A stretch of DNA of 9,244 bases from Rhodobacterales bacterium (GTDB lineage: Bacteria; Pseudomonadota; Alphaproteobacteria; Rhodobacterales; Rhodobacteraceae). This document shows, one piece after another, positions 1 through 6,521 of this stretch. Position 1 is the first letter of the stretch, and each line of letters starts with the position of its first letter. Position numbers and translations under genes: made by a program. Location: the NCBI GenBank assembly GCA_009992615.1, contig JAACVA010000068.1, forward strand, positions 3,894-13,137, in the 5' to 3' direction. The notes beneath the pieces are model-generated. The model saw nothing but the letters and a program-made list of their open reading frames with translations, was not told the origin of the DNA and made no database searches.

Positions 1-732
1 GATCGCCTGGAAATAGCCGTCCGACGGCACGATCACGCCGCCCGCGCCCATCACCGGCTCTGCAAAGAACCCCGCGATGGTATCGGCGCCCTCGCGCGCG
101 ATGACCTCTTCGAGTTCTGCCGCCATGCGCGCGGTGAACTGCGCCTCGCTCTCGCCCTCGGCGCCATTGCGCCAGTAATGCGGGCAGGACAGATGCAGGA
201 AACCGGGCAGCGGCAGGCCAAAGACGCTGTTGTAGGGCTTGCCGGTCATGCTGGCCGACACGGCGGTGACACCGTGATAGGCGTTGATGCGGGTCAGGAT
301 CTTGCGCCGCTGCGGCTGGCCCTCGGCGGCCCACATGAACCACAGCATCTTGACCATGGTGTCATTGGCCTCGGACCCGGAATTGGTGTAGAACACCTTG
401 CCATCCGCAAAGGGCGAGACCTCGATCAGCTTTTCCGACAGCATGACGGTCTGGTCCGACATCCGGCCAAAGAAGGAATGATAGCCCGCAAAACGCGCAT
501 ATTGCGCCTGCGCGGCGGCGATCAGGCCGGGGTGGTCAAAGCCTGCGACCATGTTCCACAGGCCGGAATTGGCGTCGAGATATTGCCGCCCGTGCACATC
601 GAACACATAGGGGCCCTTGCCATGGGTCAGCACGACGGCACCGCGGTCATGGATCGTGGGCAGGTCGGTAAAGCCGTAGAAGGAATGCGCGTCGGCGCGG
701 CCTTCCCAGCTGTTGGGGCTCTCGTCTCGCAT
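1..732 (-). CDS. Class III (omega) PLP-dependent aminotransferase, 3'-truncated by window edge
   Basis: The first 244 residues of a fold-type I, class III aminotransferase are visible; the C-terminal part, including the PLP-binding lysine (expected near residue 280-300), lies left of the window. Seen: the substrate-side segment YLDANSGLWN (51-60), the PLP-phosphate motif NSGSEAND (117-124), AYHG (151-154, cofactor-stacking aromatic and conserved glycine) and EPVMGAGG (225-232). The family moves an amino group from an omega-amino acid or amine (putrescine, beta-alanine, taurine and similar) to pyruvate or 2-oxoglutarate in the cytoplasm. The ATG at 732 is preceded by AAGAGG (739-744) at 6 nt spacing. 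It is divergent from the LysR gene, so it is probably that regulator's target. Near an operon for gamma-glutamylated amines, a SpuC-like amine:pyruvate role is attractive, but family members cannot be told apart without the missing half. The aminotransferase class is secure; the substrate is not. Confidence 0.93.
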   Translation of the reverse strand, partial: MRDESPNSWEGRADAHSFYGFTDLPTIHDRGAVVLTHGKGPYVFDVHGRQYLDANSGLWNMVAGFDHPGLIAAAQAQYARFAGYHSFFGRMSDQTVMLSEKLIEVSPFADGKVFYTNSGSEANDTMVKMLWFMWAAEGQPQRRKILTRINAYHGVTAVSASMTGKPYNSVFGLPLPGFLHLSCPHYWRNGAEGESEAQFTARMAAELEEVIAREGADTIAGFFAEPVMGAGGVIVPSDGYFQAI

Positions 733-758
733 GATAAACCTCTTGTTTTGCTGGGCCC

Positions 759-787
759 AGCCTAGAGGGGGCGGCGCGGTCTTTCAA
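759..787 (-). promoter_or_regulatory. Candidate sigma70-type promoter for the class III aminotransferase
   Basis: Read on the minus strand, TTGAAA (782-787) is separated by exactly 17 bp from TAGGCT (759-764). The -35 matches 5 of 6 consensus bases and the -10 keeps the T, A and final T. The predicted start of transcription near 752 gives a leader of about 20 nt carrying the AAGAGG ribosome binding site. This is a pattern match only, in GC-rich DNA where alphaproteobacterial promoters are loose. Confidence 0.45.
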
Positions 788-791
788 TCGG

Positions 792-820
792 TTGCGCGCG
801 GGGGGCTTCGCGCCTAGGGT
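792..820 (+). promoter_or_regulatory. Candidate promoter for the LysR-type regulator gene
   Basis: TTGCGC (792-797) and TAGGGT (815-820) are spaced by 17 bp, which puts transcription start near 827, about 20 nt before the ATG at 848. The hexamers are weak matches. The -10 overlaps the dyad at 818-834, as expected for an autorepressed LysR gene. Confidence 0.3.
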
Positions 821-834
821 CGCGACCTGAGGTC
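818..834. promoter_or_regulatory. Two overlapping dyads; candidate LysR-family operator
   Basis: GGTCGCGACC (818-827) is a perfect 10-bp palindrome and overlaps GACCT-G-AGGTC (824-834), also perfectly symmetric. The pair lies in the divergent intergenic region, over the expected transcription start of the regulator gene and roughly 65-80 bp upstream of the predicted aminotransferase start. That is where LysR-type recognition sites usually lie. No canonical T-N11-A box fits these bases, so assignment to this regulator is inferred from position and symmetry. Confidence 0.4.
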
Positions 835-847
835 AAGAGGGCGGGGC

Positions 848-1822
848 ATGTCGGGGTCGGCTGGGCGGATCACGCTGTGGGGGATCGAGGTCTTTGTGGC
901 CACGGCCGAAGAGGCGTCGATCTCGGCCGCCGCGCGCCGGCTCGGCACATCGGCCGCCACGGTGAGCCAGCAGCTCACCAATCTCGAGGGCGCGATCGGC
1001 ACCAGCCTGCTGAACCGCGGTGAAAGGCCGGTGACGCTGACCCCCGCAGGCGCGATGTTCCTGCGCCGCGCCAACACGATCCTGAACGAGGCCGACCAGG
1101 CCCGCGCCGAGCTTGCCATGGCCGACCTGTCGCGGCTGACGCGGTTCCGCCTCGGGATGATCGAGGATTTCGACGCCGACGTAACGCCGCGCCTGCTCGC
1201 CGCACTGGCCGAGGAGATGCGCAACTGCCAGTTCCTGCTCGAGACCGGGGCGAGTCACAGGCTGTTCGATCTGCTCGACGCCCGCGCGCTCGATGTGATC
1301 GTGGCGGCGGATATGGGGGTGGCGGGCGAGGGGATGGAGGTGCATCCGCTGCTCGAGGAGCCCTTTGTCGTGGCGGTGCCGCAGGGGCTTTTGCCGGCGG
1401 GGGCGGGGGCGGAGGAGGCGCTGCGCCGCCTGCGCCGCCTGCCGCTGATCCAATACACCACGCGCCATCACATGGGCCGGCTGATCGCCGCGCATCTGGC
1501 CCGCCAGAACCTGACGCTGGCGCATCGCTTCGAGCTCGACAGTTATCATGCGATCATGGCGATGGTGGCCGCGGGCAGCGGCTGGACGATCCTGACGCCC
1601 CTGGGCTGGATGCGCGCGCAGCGGTTCCGCGCGGCGGTCGAGGTGCATCCGCTGCCGCTGCCGCCCTTGTCGCGGATGCTCTCGCTGACCGCGCGGCGGG
1701 GTGTCCTGGGCGACATGCCCGCGCAGATTGCCGCGCGCCTGCGCCCGCTGGTGGACGAGATGATCGTGGCGCCGGCGCGCGCCGGGCTGCCATGGCTCGG
1801 AGCGGGGATGAGGCTGCTGTGA
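848..1822 (+). CDS. LysR-type transcriptional regulator
   Basis: This 324-residue protein has the length and layout of LysR-type regulators. Residues about 8-70 form the N-terminal winged helix-turn-helix (ARRLGTSAATVSQQLTNLE around 29-47, wing ending at LTPAGAMFL), then a linker helix rich in A, E and R (about 72-95), then a periplasmic-binding-protein-like effector domain to the C-terminus. The recognition helix carries SAATVSQQL where many relatives have SQPAVSxQI. The ATG has AAGAGG (835-840) 7 nt upstream. It is the only plus-strand gene, divergent from the class III aminotransferase, which is the typical arrangement for a regulator and its activated target; it may also act on the amine operon, but nothing here shows that. 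A glycine-, alanine- and arginine-rich stretch lies near residues 183-200. The effector is unknown. Confidence 0.93.
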   Translation: MSGSAGRITLWGIEVFVATAEEASISAAARRLGTSAATVSQQLTNLEGAIGTSLLNRGERPVTLTPAGAMFLRRANTILNEADQARAELAMADLSRLTRFRLGMIEDFDADVTPRLLAALAEEMRNCQFLLETGASHRLFDLLDARALDVIVAADMGVAGEGMEVHPLLEEPFVVAVPQGLLPAGAGAEEALRRLRRLPLIQYTTRHHMGRLIAAHLARQNLTLAHRFELDSYHAIMAMVAAGSGWTILTPLGWMRAQRFRAAVEVHPLPLPPLSRMLSLTARRGVLGDMPAQIAARLRPLVDEMIVAPARAGLPWLGAGMRLL

Positions 1823-1823
1823 A

Positions 1824-1840
1824 AGGGGGCTTTGCCCCCT
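1824..1840 (+). terminator. Hairpin downstream of the LysR gene, possible terminator
   Basis: AGGGGGC (1824-1830) pairs perfectly with GCCCCCT (1834-1840) around a TTT loop, beginning inside the TGA stop of the regulator. The stem is very stable, but no T-run follows on either strand, so it is not a textbook intrinsic terminator. It lies between convergent genes, where a two-way transcription block would be useful. Confidence 0.5.
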
Positions 1841-1887
1841 CTGCCTGCGGCATTCACCCCCAGGATATTTGGGGCCAAAAGATGATC
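1824..1887. repeat. Putative family-wide intergenic element (double hairpin)
   Basis: The 70-bp gap between the convergent LysR and DegT-type genes holds the GGGGGC-TTT-GCCCCC stem, then a second hairpin CCCCA (1858-1862)/TGGGG (1870-1874) around a 7-nt AT-rich loop, then GGCCAAAAGATGA-like bases. From memory, similar strings (CCCCC, GGATATTT, GGCCAAAA) recur at 3' ends of genes in Rhodobacteraceae genomes. Only one copy is in this window, so repetitiveness cannot be shown here. Confidence 0.4.
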
Positions 1888-1892
1888 AAGGC

Positions 1893-3086
1893 TCAGGTGC
1901 CGTAGGCGCGATTGTCCTCGGTCGCGGTGTGGAGTGCGTCGAGCAATGCGTCGGCGATGACATCGCAATCGGCGAGGCTCAGGCGCGCGGGCAGGCGCAG
2001 GTCGCAGGCCCGCATCAGCATGGCGCGGGTGCGGGGCAGGGTGGGCGCCTCGCCGAGGAAGCCCCAGTTCCAGAAGGCGCGGGCGTTGTCGCGGGTGGTG
2101 CCGAAGACCTGCACCTTGAGGCCCATCGCCTCGGCCCCGGCCACGAAGGCTGTGATCTGGTGGTCGGTCAGGCCGGGCAGGTTGAACTGGATGCTGTCGG
2201 GCGCGCGCAATTCGCCCGGCAGGGGGGCGGGGACATGGACATGGGGCGAGGCCGCGAGGCGGGCCGCGACATGGTCGTGGTTGCGCCGGCCATTGGCCAC
2301 GCGGCGGGCGAGTTCGGGCAATTGCGGGCGGATGATCGCGGCGGAGAGCGTGTTCATCCGCAGATTGTAGAGCGGCAGGCGGTTTTGCCAGCGGGCAAAG
2401 GCGCTGTGCAGCACGGGGTGTTTGGCCCAGTTATGCTCGTAGGCGCCCGACATGATGACGGCGCGGGCGATCAGGTCGGCGTCGTCGCTGACCATGATGC
2501 CGCCTTCGCCTGCGTTGAGGAGCTTGTAGGACTGGAAGCTGAAGCAGCCCGCGCGCCCGATGGTGCCGATATTGCGCCCGGCCCAGGTGGTGCCGAGGCT
2601 GTGGGCGGCGTCCTCGATCACCGGCAGGCCGGCCGCGTCGCAGGCGGCCATGATGGCGTCCATGTCCGAGGTATGGCCGCGCATGTGGCTGATGAGCACG
2701 GCATCGACGGAGGGCAATTTTGCCGCGAAATCGGCCATGTCGATGCGGTAATCGTCGCCGCAGTCGCAGAGCACCGGCACCATGTCGGCATGGACCACCG
2801 CCGAGGGGACGGCGGCGAAGGTGAAGGCGGGGATCAGCACGCGGGCGCCGCGCGGCAGGTCGAGCGATTTGAGCGTGAGGAAGAGTGCGGCCGAGCAGGA
2901 GGAGACGGCGAGCGCGTATTTCGACCCCAGCAGCGCCGCGAATTCGGCCTCGAGCAGCGCCACGGGCGAGGTTTGCGCGGTATAGCGGAACAGGTCGCCG
3001 GTGGTCAGGATCCGCGTCACCTCGGCCATGGCGGCGGCGGGGATCGGTTCGGCGGCGTAGAGGTCGGGAAGCGGGGTCTGGGTCAT
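1893..3086 (-). CDS. DegT/DnrJ/EryC1/StrS-family PLP aminotransferase
   Basis: This complete 397-residue protein is of normal length for the family, which are cytoplasmic fold-type I aminotransferases acting mostly on keto-sugars or cyclitols. Landmarks: TTGDLFRYT (28-36), SSCSAALFL (62-70), IPAFTFAAVPSAV (85-97), VIEDAAHSLG (156-165, D159 pairs with the PLP pyridine nitrogen) and SFQSYKLLNAGEGG (183-196, K188 the Schiff-base lysine). Catalytic residues look intact. The SFQ-xxK-xxxxGEGG form recalls cyclitol aminotransferases such as StsC/BtrR more than the SFHxxK sugar enzymes, from memory only. The ATG at 3086 follows AGGAA (3094-3098) with 7 nt spacing. No sugar-nucleotide genes are nearby; its neighbours are amine catabolism genes, so the usual sugar role may not apply. 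Only 75 bp separate it from the upstream oxidoreductase, so read-through from that operon is possible. Confidence 0.92.
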   Translation of the reverse strand: MTQTPLPDLYAAEPIPAAAMAEVTRILTTGDLFRYTAQTSPVALLEAEFAALLGSKYALAVSSCSAALFLTLKSLDLPRGARVLIPAFTFAAVPSAVVHADMVPVLCDCGDDYRIDMADFAAKLPSVDAVLISHMRGHTSDMDAIMAACDAAGLPVIEDAAHSLGTTWAGRNIGTIGRAGCFSFQSYKLLNAGEGGIMVSDDADLIARAVIMSGAYEHNWAKHPVLHSAFARWQNRLPLYNLRMNTLSAAIIRPQLPELARRVANGRRNHDHVAARLAASPHVHVPAPLPGELRAPDSIQFNLPGLTDHQITAFVAGAEAMGLKVQVFGTTRDNARAFWNWGFLGEAPTLPRTRAMLMRACDLRLPARLSLADCDVIADALLDALHTATEDNRAYGT

Positions 3087-3093
3087 TTCCGAT

Positions 3094-3116
3094 TTCCTGA
3101 AAGGTGTTTTCAGGAA
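3094..3116. promoter_or_regulatory. Perfect 9-bp inverted repeat upstream of the DegT-type gene (operator or leader hairpin)
   Basis: TTCCTGAAA (3094-3102) and TTTCAGGAA (3108-3116) are exact reverse complements separated by 5 bp. The repeat lies just downstream of the candidate -10, over the expected transcription start, a classic repressor position. The gene-proximal arm contains the AGGAA ribosome binding site (3094-3098), so in a longer transcript the hairpin would mask translation initiation. Confidence 0.55.
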
Positions 3117-3117
3117 T

Positions 3118-3146
3118 ATCTAACATGACCCATGTGACAGTGCCAA
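3118..3146 (-). promoter_or_regulatory. Candidate promoter for the DegT-type aminotransferase
   Basis: On the minus strand, TTGGCA (3141-3146, 5 of 6 consensus) lies 17 bp from TTAGAT (3118-3123). The spacer contains a second dyad, ACATG-ACC-CATGT (3123-3135). The region is noticeably more AT-rich than the surrounding coding DNA. Predicted start of transcription is near 3111, inside the 9-bp inverted repeat. Confidence 0.5.
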
Positions 3147-3161
3147 GACAGAATGGCGCGG

Positions 3162-4466
3162 CTAGATCCCCAGCCGGTCGCGCAGGGCAAACCAGGTCAT
3201 CGCCAGCGTGAGCAGCGGCGCGCGCATCGCCGCGCCGCCGGGAAAGGGCGGCACGGGCAGGGCCGCCATCACGTCAAGCCGGCCGGTCTGGCCGATCACC
3301 GCCTCGGCCATCACGCGGCCCGCCATGCCCGAGAGCGCGACGCCATGGCCGGAGAACCCCGCGCCCGACAGGATATTGGGCGCCACGCGGGCAAGATGCG
3401 GCAGGCGCGACATGGTGATGCCCAGCGTGCCGCCCCAGACATGATCGATGCGGGCACCGGCGAGCTGCGGGAACAGATGCACCATGCGCTGCTGCAATTT
3501 CGTCGTGATGTCAGCGGGATAGCCCAGCGTATAGCTTTCGCGCCCGCCAAAGAGAAAGCGGCGATCCTCGGACAGGCGGTAGTAGTTGACGACGAATTTG
3601 CTGTCGGCCACGGCGATGTCACGGGCGAGCACCTGTGCGGCGCGCTCACCCAGCGGTTCTGTCGCGGCGATGAAGCTGTTGATCGGCATCACGCGGGCGG
3701 CGACGGTGCCTTGCAGGTTCGGCAGATAGCCGTTGCCGGCGAGGATCACATGGTCGGCCACCACGCGGCCTTGCGGCGTCAGCACGGTCGCAGGCGCGCC
3801 CGGCGAGATGGCTGTCGCTTCGGTCAGCTCGTGGATCTGCGCGCCTGCGGCCTCGGCATGGCGCGCGAGCGCCAGCGCATAGCGCAGCGGGTGCAGGTGG
3901 CCCGCGCCCATGTCGAGGATACCGCCCTGATAATGCGGGGTTTTCACCAGTGCCTGGATGGCGTCGCGGCCCATGACTTCGATCTGGTCATAGCCGTATT
4001 CGCGGGCCAGATGGTCGGCCTCGTCACGCATGGCGCGGGCTTCGCCGGTGGAATATTCCCCATGTGCCACACCGGGCAGATAGCGTGCCTCGGGCGCGTG
4101 GGTGGCGCAGAAGTCGCGCACCTGCGCCTTGGCGGCCTCGGCGATGTCCCACAGCGCGCGGGCGCGCCCCGCGCCGAGCCGCGCCGCGAGCCATTTCTGC
4201 CCCTTGTTGTAGCCGGTGCCGACCTGCCCGCCGTTGCGCCCCGAGGCGCCAAAGCCGACGCGATGCGCGTCGAGCACCACCACGCGCAGCCCGGCCTCGG
4301 CCGCCACCCGCGCGGCCCAGAGCCCGGTATAGCCCGCGCCGACGATGCACAGATCGGCGCGCAGATCGCCCGCGAGCGCCGGGCGCTGCGGGCCGATGGA
4401 GGCGGTGGCGGCATACCAGCTGGGTGGGTAGGCGCCGGGCGGATCGTTGCGGTAGAGCGGGTTCAT
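3162..4466 (-). CDS. FAD-dependent amine/amino-acid oxidoreductase (DAO family, gamma-glutamylputrescine oxidase-like)
   Basis: This complete 434-residue protein is close in length to E. coli PuuB (426). Seen: an ADP-binding Rossmann motif, DLCIVGAGYTGLWAA (38-52, GxGxxG at 43-48), with D66 ending the second strand; GFGASGRNGGQV (71-82), the GASGRNGG signature of the PuuB/OrdL branch of DAO flavoproteins; and near the C-terminus GAGFSGHGVALSG, the second FAD-contacting segment. Family members oxidise a C-N bond with O2 as acceptor; PuuB converts gamma-glutamylputrescine to the aldehyde, releasing ammonia and H2O2. It is last in the operon, and its ATG overlaps the upstream ligase stop as ATGA with no clear ribosome binding site, implying translational coupling. 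A gamma-glutamyl-amine substrate is inferred from the adjacent GS-like ligases. Other DAO substrates (sarcosine-like or D-amino acids) remain possible. No terminator is visible after its TAG. Confidence 0.88.
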   Translation of the reverse strand: MNPLYRNDPPGAYPPSWYAATASIGPQRPALAGDLRADLCIVGAGYTGLWAARVAAEAGLRVVVLDAHRVGFGASGRNGGQVGTGYNKGQKWLAARLGAGRARALWDIAEAAKAQVRDFCATHAPEARYLPGVAHGEYSTGEARAMRDEADHLAREYGYDQIEVMGRDAIQALVKTPHYQGGILDMGAGHLHPLRYALALARHAEAAGAQIHELTEATAISPGAPATVLTPQGRVVADHVILAGNGYLPNLQGTVAARVMPINSFIAATEPLGERAAQVLARDIAVADSKFVVNYYRLSEDRRFLFGGRESYTLGYPADITTKLQQRMVHLFPQLAGARIDHVWGGTLGITMSRLPHLARVAPNILSGAGFSGHGVALSGMAGRVMAEAVIGQTGRLDVMAALPVPPFPGGAAMRAPLLTLAMTWFALRDRLGI

Positions 4467-5812
4467 ACGTTCAGCAGCAGATGTTCACGTTCCCACGGGC
4501 TGATGACCTGCAGGAATTCGTCATATTCGGTGCGTTTCACGATGGAATAGACGCGGGCGAATTCGGGGCCCAGCACCTCGTGCATCTCCTTGGCCGCGTC
4601 AAAGAGGTCAAGCGCGGCGTTCAGCCCCTGCGGGATCTCGTCCTCGGCCTTGTAGGCGTCGCCCTGATAGCGCTTGTCGGCCCAGAGCTCGTTCTTCATG
4701 CCCAGATAGCCGCAGGCGAGGCTGGCCGCGATGCACAGGTAGGGGTTGCAATCCATCCCGGCGAGGCGGTTTTCCACGCGCCGGCCTTCGGGCGGGCTGA
4801 TCGGCACGCGCAGGCCGGTGGTGCGGTTGTCGCGGCCCCATTCGAGGTTGATCGGCGCGGCATGGTTGCGCACATAGCGGCGGTAGCTGTTCACATAGGG
4901 CGCGATCACGGCGATCACGCTGGGCATATGTTGCTGCAAGCCGCCGATGAAGTGAAAGAAGGCGTCCGTCTCGCCGCCATGTGGCCCGTTGAAGATGTTG
5001 CGCCCCTTGGCATCCGTGACCGAGTGGTGGACATGCATGGCCGATCCCGGCTCGCCTTCGATCGGCTTGGCCATGAAGGTGGCGAAACAGTCGTGTTTCA
5101 GCGCCGCCTCGCGCAGCAAGCGTTTGAAATAGAACACTTCGTCGGCGAGTTTCAGCGGGTCGCCATGGCGCAGGTTGATCTCGAGCTGGCCGGCGCCGCC
5201 CTCTTGCGTGATGCCGTCGATCTCGATCCCCTGGATCTCGGCGAATTCATAGATGTCGTCGATCACCGGGCCGTAATCATCGACGGCGGACATCGAATAG
5301 GCCTGACGCGCGGCGGCGGGGCGGCCGGTGCGGCCCATCATCGGCTCGATCGGCTTGGCGGGGTCGATATGGCGCGCGACGAGGTAGAACTCCATCTCGG
5401 GGGCGACAATGGGATACCAGCCCTCCTTGTTGTAAAGCTCGATCACCCGTTTGAGCACATTGCGCGGGGCGCAGCCGATGGGACGGCCCTTCTGGTCATA
5501 GGCGTCGTGGATCACCTGTAGCGTGCCATCGGCGGCCCAGGGGCAAGCGGTCGCGGTGGACAGGTCGGGGCGCAGGATCATGTCGGGCTCGGTAAAGCCG
5601 TCCACGGCGGCCTCGCCCCAGTCGCCGGTGATGGTCTGGAAGAAGATCGAATTGGGCAGGTGGAAATACTGCTGGCGTTCCCATTTGGCCGCCGGCACCG
5701 CCTTGCCGCGCGAGATGCCGGGCAGGTCGGGGACGATGCATTCGACCTCGTCGAGGCGGTTCGCCTCCAGATAGGCGCGCGCGGCGGGGGGGATCTCGTC
5801 TGTCCAGCTCAT
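4463..5812 (-). CDS. Glutamine-synthetase-like gamma-glutamyl-amine ligase (PuuA/SpuB type), copy 1
   Basis: This complete 449-residue GS-superfamily enzyme has a beta-grasp N-domain (about 15-105) and a catalytic domain (about 110-449). Catalytic residues seen: E139 and E141 in PEMEFYL, E204, E211 in GQLEINL, H260 and H262 in SAMHVHHS (first His a metal ligand), N329/R330 and R335 in DNRTTGLRVP, E347 and R349 in RVENRLAG. All expected metal, ATP and glutamate residues therefore look present. PuuA-type members join glutamate to an amine (putrescine in E. coli) with ATP. That role is favoured over ammonia assimilation by the neighbours: amidotransferase immediately upstream, PuuB-like oxidase immediately downstream, a second GS-like gene and a transporter in the same operon. 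Both ends overlap neighbours as ATGA. The ribosome binding site is poor, so expression probably depends on coupling. Alternatives are a methylamine, isopropylamine or ethanolamine ligase. Confidence 0.9.
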   Translation of the reverse strand: MSWTDEIPPAARAYLEANRLDEVECIVPDLPGISRGKAVPAAKWERQQYFHLPNSIFFQTITGDWGEAAVDGFTEPDMILRPDLSTATACPWAADGTLQVIHDAYDQKGRPIGCAPRNVLKRVIELYNKEGWYPIVAPEMEFYLVARHIDPAKPIEPMMGRTGRPAAARQAYSMSAVDDYGPVIDDIYEFAEIQGIEIDGITQEGGAGQLEINLRHGDPLKLADEVFYFKRLLREAALKHDCFATFMAKPIEGEPGSAMHVHHSVTDAKGRNIFNGPHGGETDAFFHFIGGLQQHMPSVIAVIAPYVNSYRRYVRNHAAPINLEWGRDNRTTGLRVPISPPEGRRVENRLAGMDCNPYLCIAASLACGYLGMKNELWADKRYQGDAYKAEDEIPQGLNAALDLFDAAKEMHEVLGPEFARVYSIVKRTEYDEFLQVISPWEREHLLLNV

Positions 5813-6495
5813 GATGCGGGCTCGTGTTGTTTGAAGAAATCGGCGATCTGGCGGGCCAGTCGCGTGTTGTCCACGGGGGCGTCGGTCTGCGCTGTGGCGG
5901 CGTCGAGCAGCGGGTCGGGGACCAGCCCACGGCCGCGTTTCTCGATCAGGCCCGCCACGAAATCGGGGGTAAACTCGGGATGCGCCTGCACGGTAAAGAT
6001 GCTGTCACCATAGACCAGCGCCGCGTTTTCGCAAAACCCGTTGCTGGCGCAGACACGCGCGGCCGCGGGGCGCTGCGTCACCTGATCCTGATGCCAGGCG
6101 TTGAGCGCGACCTCTTCGCCGTCAAAATCATAGACCTGCCGGCCAACCGACCAGCCGCCCGGATATTTCTCGACCCTTCCGCCCAGTGCCTGCGCGATGA
6201 TCTGGTGGCCAAAGCACACCCCCACCAGCGGCACGCGCGCGGCAAAGCAATCGCGGATGAAATCCTCGAGCGGGGGGATGAAGGCGTGGTCCTCATAGGC
6301 GCCGTGGCGCGAACCGGTGATGAGCCAGCCGTCGCAGTCACGCACGCCAGCGGGAAACTGCATGTCGAGCACGCGGTAGGTGGCGAATGCCAGGCCCTGA
6401 TCGGCCAGCAATTGCGTGAACAGGTCAGGGTAGTCGCCAAAATCCGGCCGCAGCGCGTCAGGCGCTTCGCCGGTTTGCAGGATGCCTATCTTCAT
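5809..6495 (-). CDS. Class I glutamine amidotransferase-fold hydrolase (GMP-synthetase-type GATase domain)
   Basis: The ATG at 6495 gives a 228-residue protein starting MKIGILQTGEAP, the natural first beta strand. An in-frame GTG at 6561 would add 22 residues of unlike composition and was not used. Seen: ITGSRHGAYED (59-69, oxyanion region), GVCFGHQ (92-98) with nucleophile C94, GGWSVGRQ (113-120), AWHQDQV (133-139) and AHPEF (171-175) with H172 and E174 completing the triad. It is a stand-alone domain without a synthetase part. The position between two GS-like ligases matches PuuD/SpuA/PauD, which hydrolyse gamma-glutamyl products to free glutamate. The nucleophile motif, however, is of the GMPS-like branch, not the usual peptidase C26 form, so the role comes from context. 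Its stop overlaps the next gene as ATGA. The ribosome binding site is weak (GAG about 6 nt upstream). Confidence 0.87.
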   Translation of the reverse strand: MKIGILQTGEAPDALRPDFGDYPDLFTQLLADQGLAFATYRVLDMQFPAGVRDCDGWLITGSRHGAYEDHAFIPPLEDFIRDCFAARVPLVGVCFGHQIIAQALGGRVEKYPGGWSVGRQVYDFDGEEVALNAWHQDQVTQRPAAARVCASNGFCENAALVYGDSIFTVQAHPEFTPDFVAGLIEKRGRGLVPDPLLDAATAQTDAPVDNTRLARQIADFFKQHEPAS

Positions 6496-6521
6496 GCTGA
6501 TCTCGAGGTGAGAGGTGTCCA

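Noticed and set aside
178..765. Plus-strand open frame over the class III aminotransferase
   Set aside because: The minus strand encodes clear PLP-enzyme motifs throughout 1-732; the plus frame is a shadow with no recognisable domain.
3147..3161. A terminator after the FAD oxidoreductase
   Set aside because: Only 15 bp separate its stop from the candidate -35 of the next gene, and there is no stem followed by a T-run.
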